Positions 7,247 to 8,149 of a stretch of 8,149 bases of DNA are shown here, one piece after another. This stretch comes from Balneolaceae bacterium. GTDB taxonomy: Bacteria; Bacteroidota; Rhodothermia; Balneolales; Balneolaceae. The stretch spans positions 1 through 8,149 of the forward strand of contig SKGY01000239.1 of assembly GCA_007117235.1 (NCBI GenBank), read 5' to 3'. The first letter of the stretch is position 1, and the number at the start of each line of letters is the position of its first letter. The notes under the pieces were generated by a model. That model was not told the origin of the DNA. It saw only the letters and a program-made list of their open reading frames with translations, and did not search any database. A program made the position numbers and the translations under genes.

Positions 7247-8149
7247 TTAACTGATACTTTTAGACGAATGGTCATCCACAGAAAACTGCATCTGAAATGT
7301 TGTTCCTTTTTCTGTTGAATCGTAAGTACAAGTGGCTTCGAGCTGTGTGGAAAGTACATCAATCAATTTCATACCCAATGAAGTGCTTTTTTCAATTTTA
7401 AAATTATCCGGTAAACCTACACCATTATCAGAAATTTTAATCAATAAATCCGACTCATTTTTTTGCAACGTCCTAATGATTACTTCCCCGTTGTCTCTTT
7501 TATTAAATGCGTGCTTTCATATATTTGTCATAACTTCATTAACAATAAGCGAACATGGAAGCGCCTGCTTTATATTAAGATGAACCTCATCACAGTTAAA
7601 TTCAATATCAATGTTCGTATCAGACTTGAATGTGTCCAGAATATTAGATGTCAACTTTTGAACATTATCAGAAAATTTAATCTTTGAAAAGCTGGTTGTT
7701 TTATACAGTTGCTCATGAATATTGCTGATTGTGTAAATCCTTGACACACTATCATAAAGTCTTCTCAAAGACTCTTCATTATCCTCTTCAGCGATGTGTA
7801 ACTGCAATAATCCCGTTATCACAGCCAAATTATTTTTTACTCTATGATGAATTTCTGCTAATAGTGTCTCTTTTTCACTTAAGGAGGTGAGAATTAATTC
7901 ATTCTGAAGTTTCTTTTCCGTTATGTCTTTCGAGTTTGCGACAAAACCCTTAACAGCCGGTTCATTAATCAGGTTTGTTAAATTAGTACTAATCCACCTC
8001 CACTCGCCTTTACTGTTTCTAAATCTGTACGGATTCAGCTCAACTGATTCTTTTGGCTTCAGGGTTGAGAATTGTTTAAAAGCACGATCCCAATCATCAG
8101 GATGAATGTAATCTTTAGCTTGTTTTCCTAATAACTCACCCATTGGTAA
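7247..8149 (-). pseudogene. PAS-HisKA_2 histidine kinase, partial and interrupted by an in-frame TGA
   Basis: The reading frame enters open from the right edge, so the N-terminus is missing. It begins inside a PAS domain (DYIHPDDWDRAF, then GFVANSKDITEKK), continues through an intact HisKA_2 H-box LLAEIHHRVKNNLAV, and reaches the N-box NEVMTNI. There a TGA stands at 7519-7517. The same frame then continues without a break to TAA at 7249-7247, encoding KHAFNK, the G1 box SDNGVGLP, STSLGMKL and EKGTTFQMQF, which is the rest of a normal HATPase_c domain. The neighbouring paralogue has Leu at the stop position (NILKHAF), so a single T-to-G change of TTA would produce it. No other decay is visible, which fits a very recent mutation, a sequencing error, or readthrough. 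If real, the main product lacks nearly all of the ATP-binding domain and could not autophosphorylate. A TTG at 7468 could in theory start an isolated ATPase piece, but I see nothing supporting it. Confidence 0.8.

Noticed and set aside
7881..7890. Perfect Shine-Dalgarno-like AAGGAGGTGA on the plus strand
   Set aside because: It lies antisense within the kinase coding sequence, where it encodes conserved linker residues. The next plus-strand ATG is about 33 bases away and leads only to a short antisense frame with no recognisable protein.

Overview
The window looks like chromosomal DNA from a member of the Bacteroidota/Balneolota (Rhodothermia-Balneolia) side of the tree. The evidence is a PorX-type response regulator, start codons without clear Shine-Dalgarno sequences, AT-rich coding sequence (about 40% GC by eye), mostly TAA stops, and a lipoprotein whose mature end is very acidic. 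I cannot assign a genus. There is no tRNA, rRNA, CRISPR array or insertion sequence.

Layout, left to right. Positions 1-544 (minus) hold the N-terminal part of a PorX-like response regulator that runs off the left edge. Positions 655-1206 (minus) hold a short membrane-anchored ComEA-type helix-hairpin-helix protein. Divergent from it, 1304-2101 (plus) encodes an alpha/beta hydrolase. It converges on a 56-residue DUF1508-like protein at 2118-2288 (minus). A strong intrinsic terminator at 2397-2430 (minus) closes a large gene at 2458-4536 (minus), which encodes a predicted surface lipoprotein with a PKD-like domain and three tandem beta-helix repeats of about 191 residues. Upstream of it, 4786-7185 (minus) encodes a soluble GAF-PAS-PAS-PAS-HisKA_2-HATPase sensor kinase. 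At 7247-8149 (minus) lies a paralogous HisKA_2 kinase, cut by the right edge and interrupted by an in-frame TGA inside its ATP-binding domain.

How the genes relate: the two kinases are adjacent paralogues on the same strand, 61 bp apart, and are probably co-transcribed. No response regulator lies next to them, and PorX at the far left belongs to a different family partnership, so I see no basis for pairing them. The other genes look like ordinary housekeeping or accessory functions. I found no convincing new multi-gene system. The most notable points are the nonsense codon in the second kinase, the triplicated beta-helix lipoprotein, and a plausible terminator embedded inside the small DUF1508-like gene.
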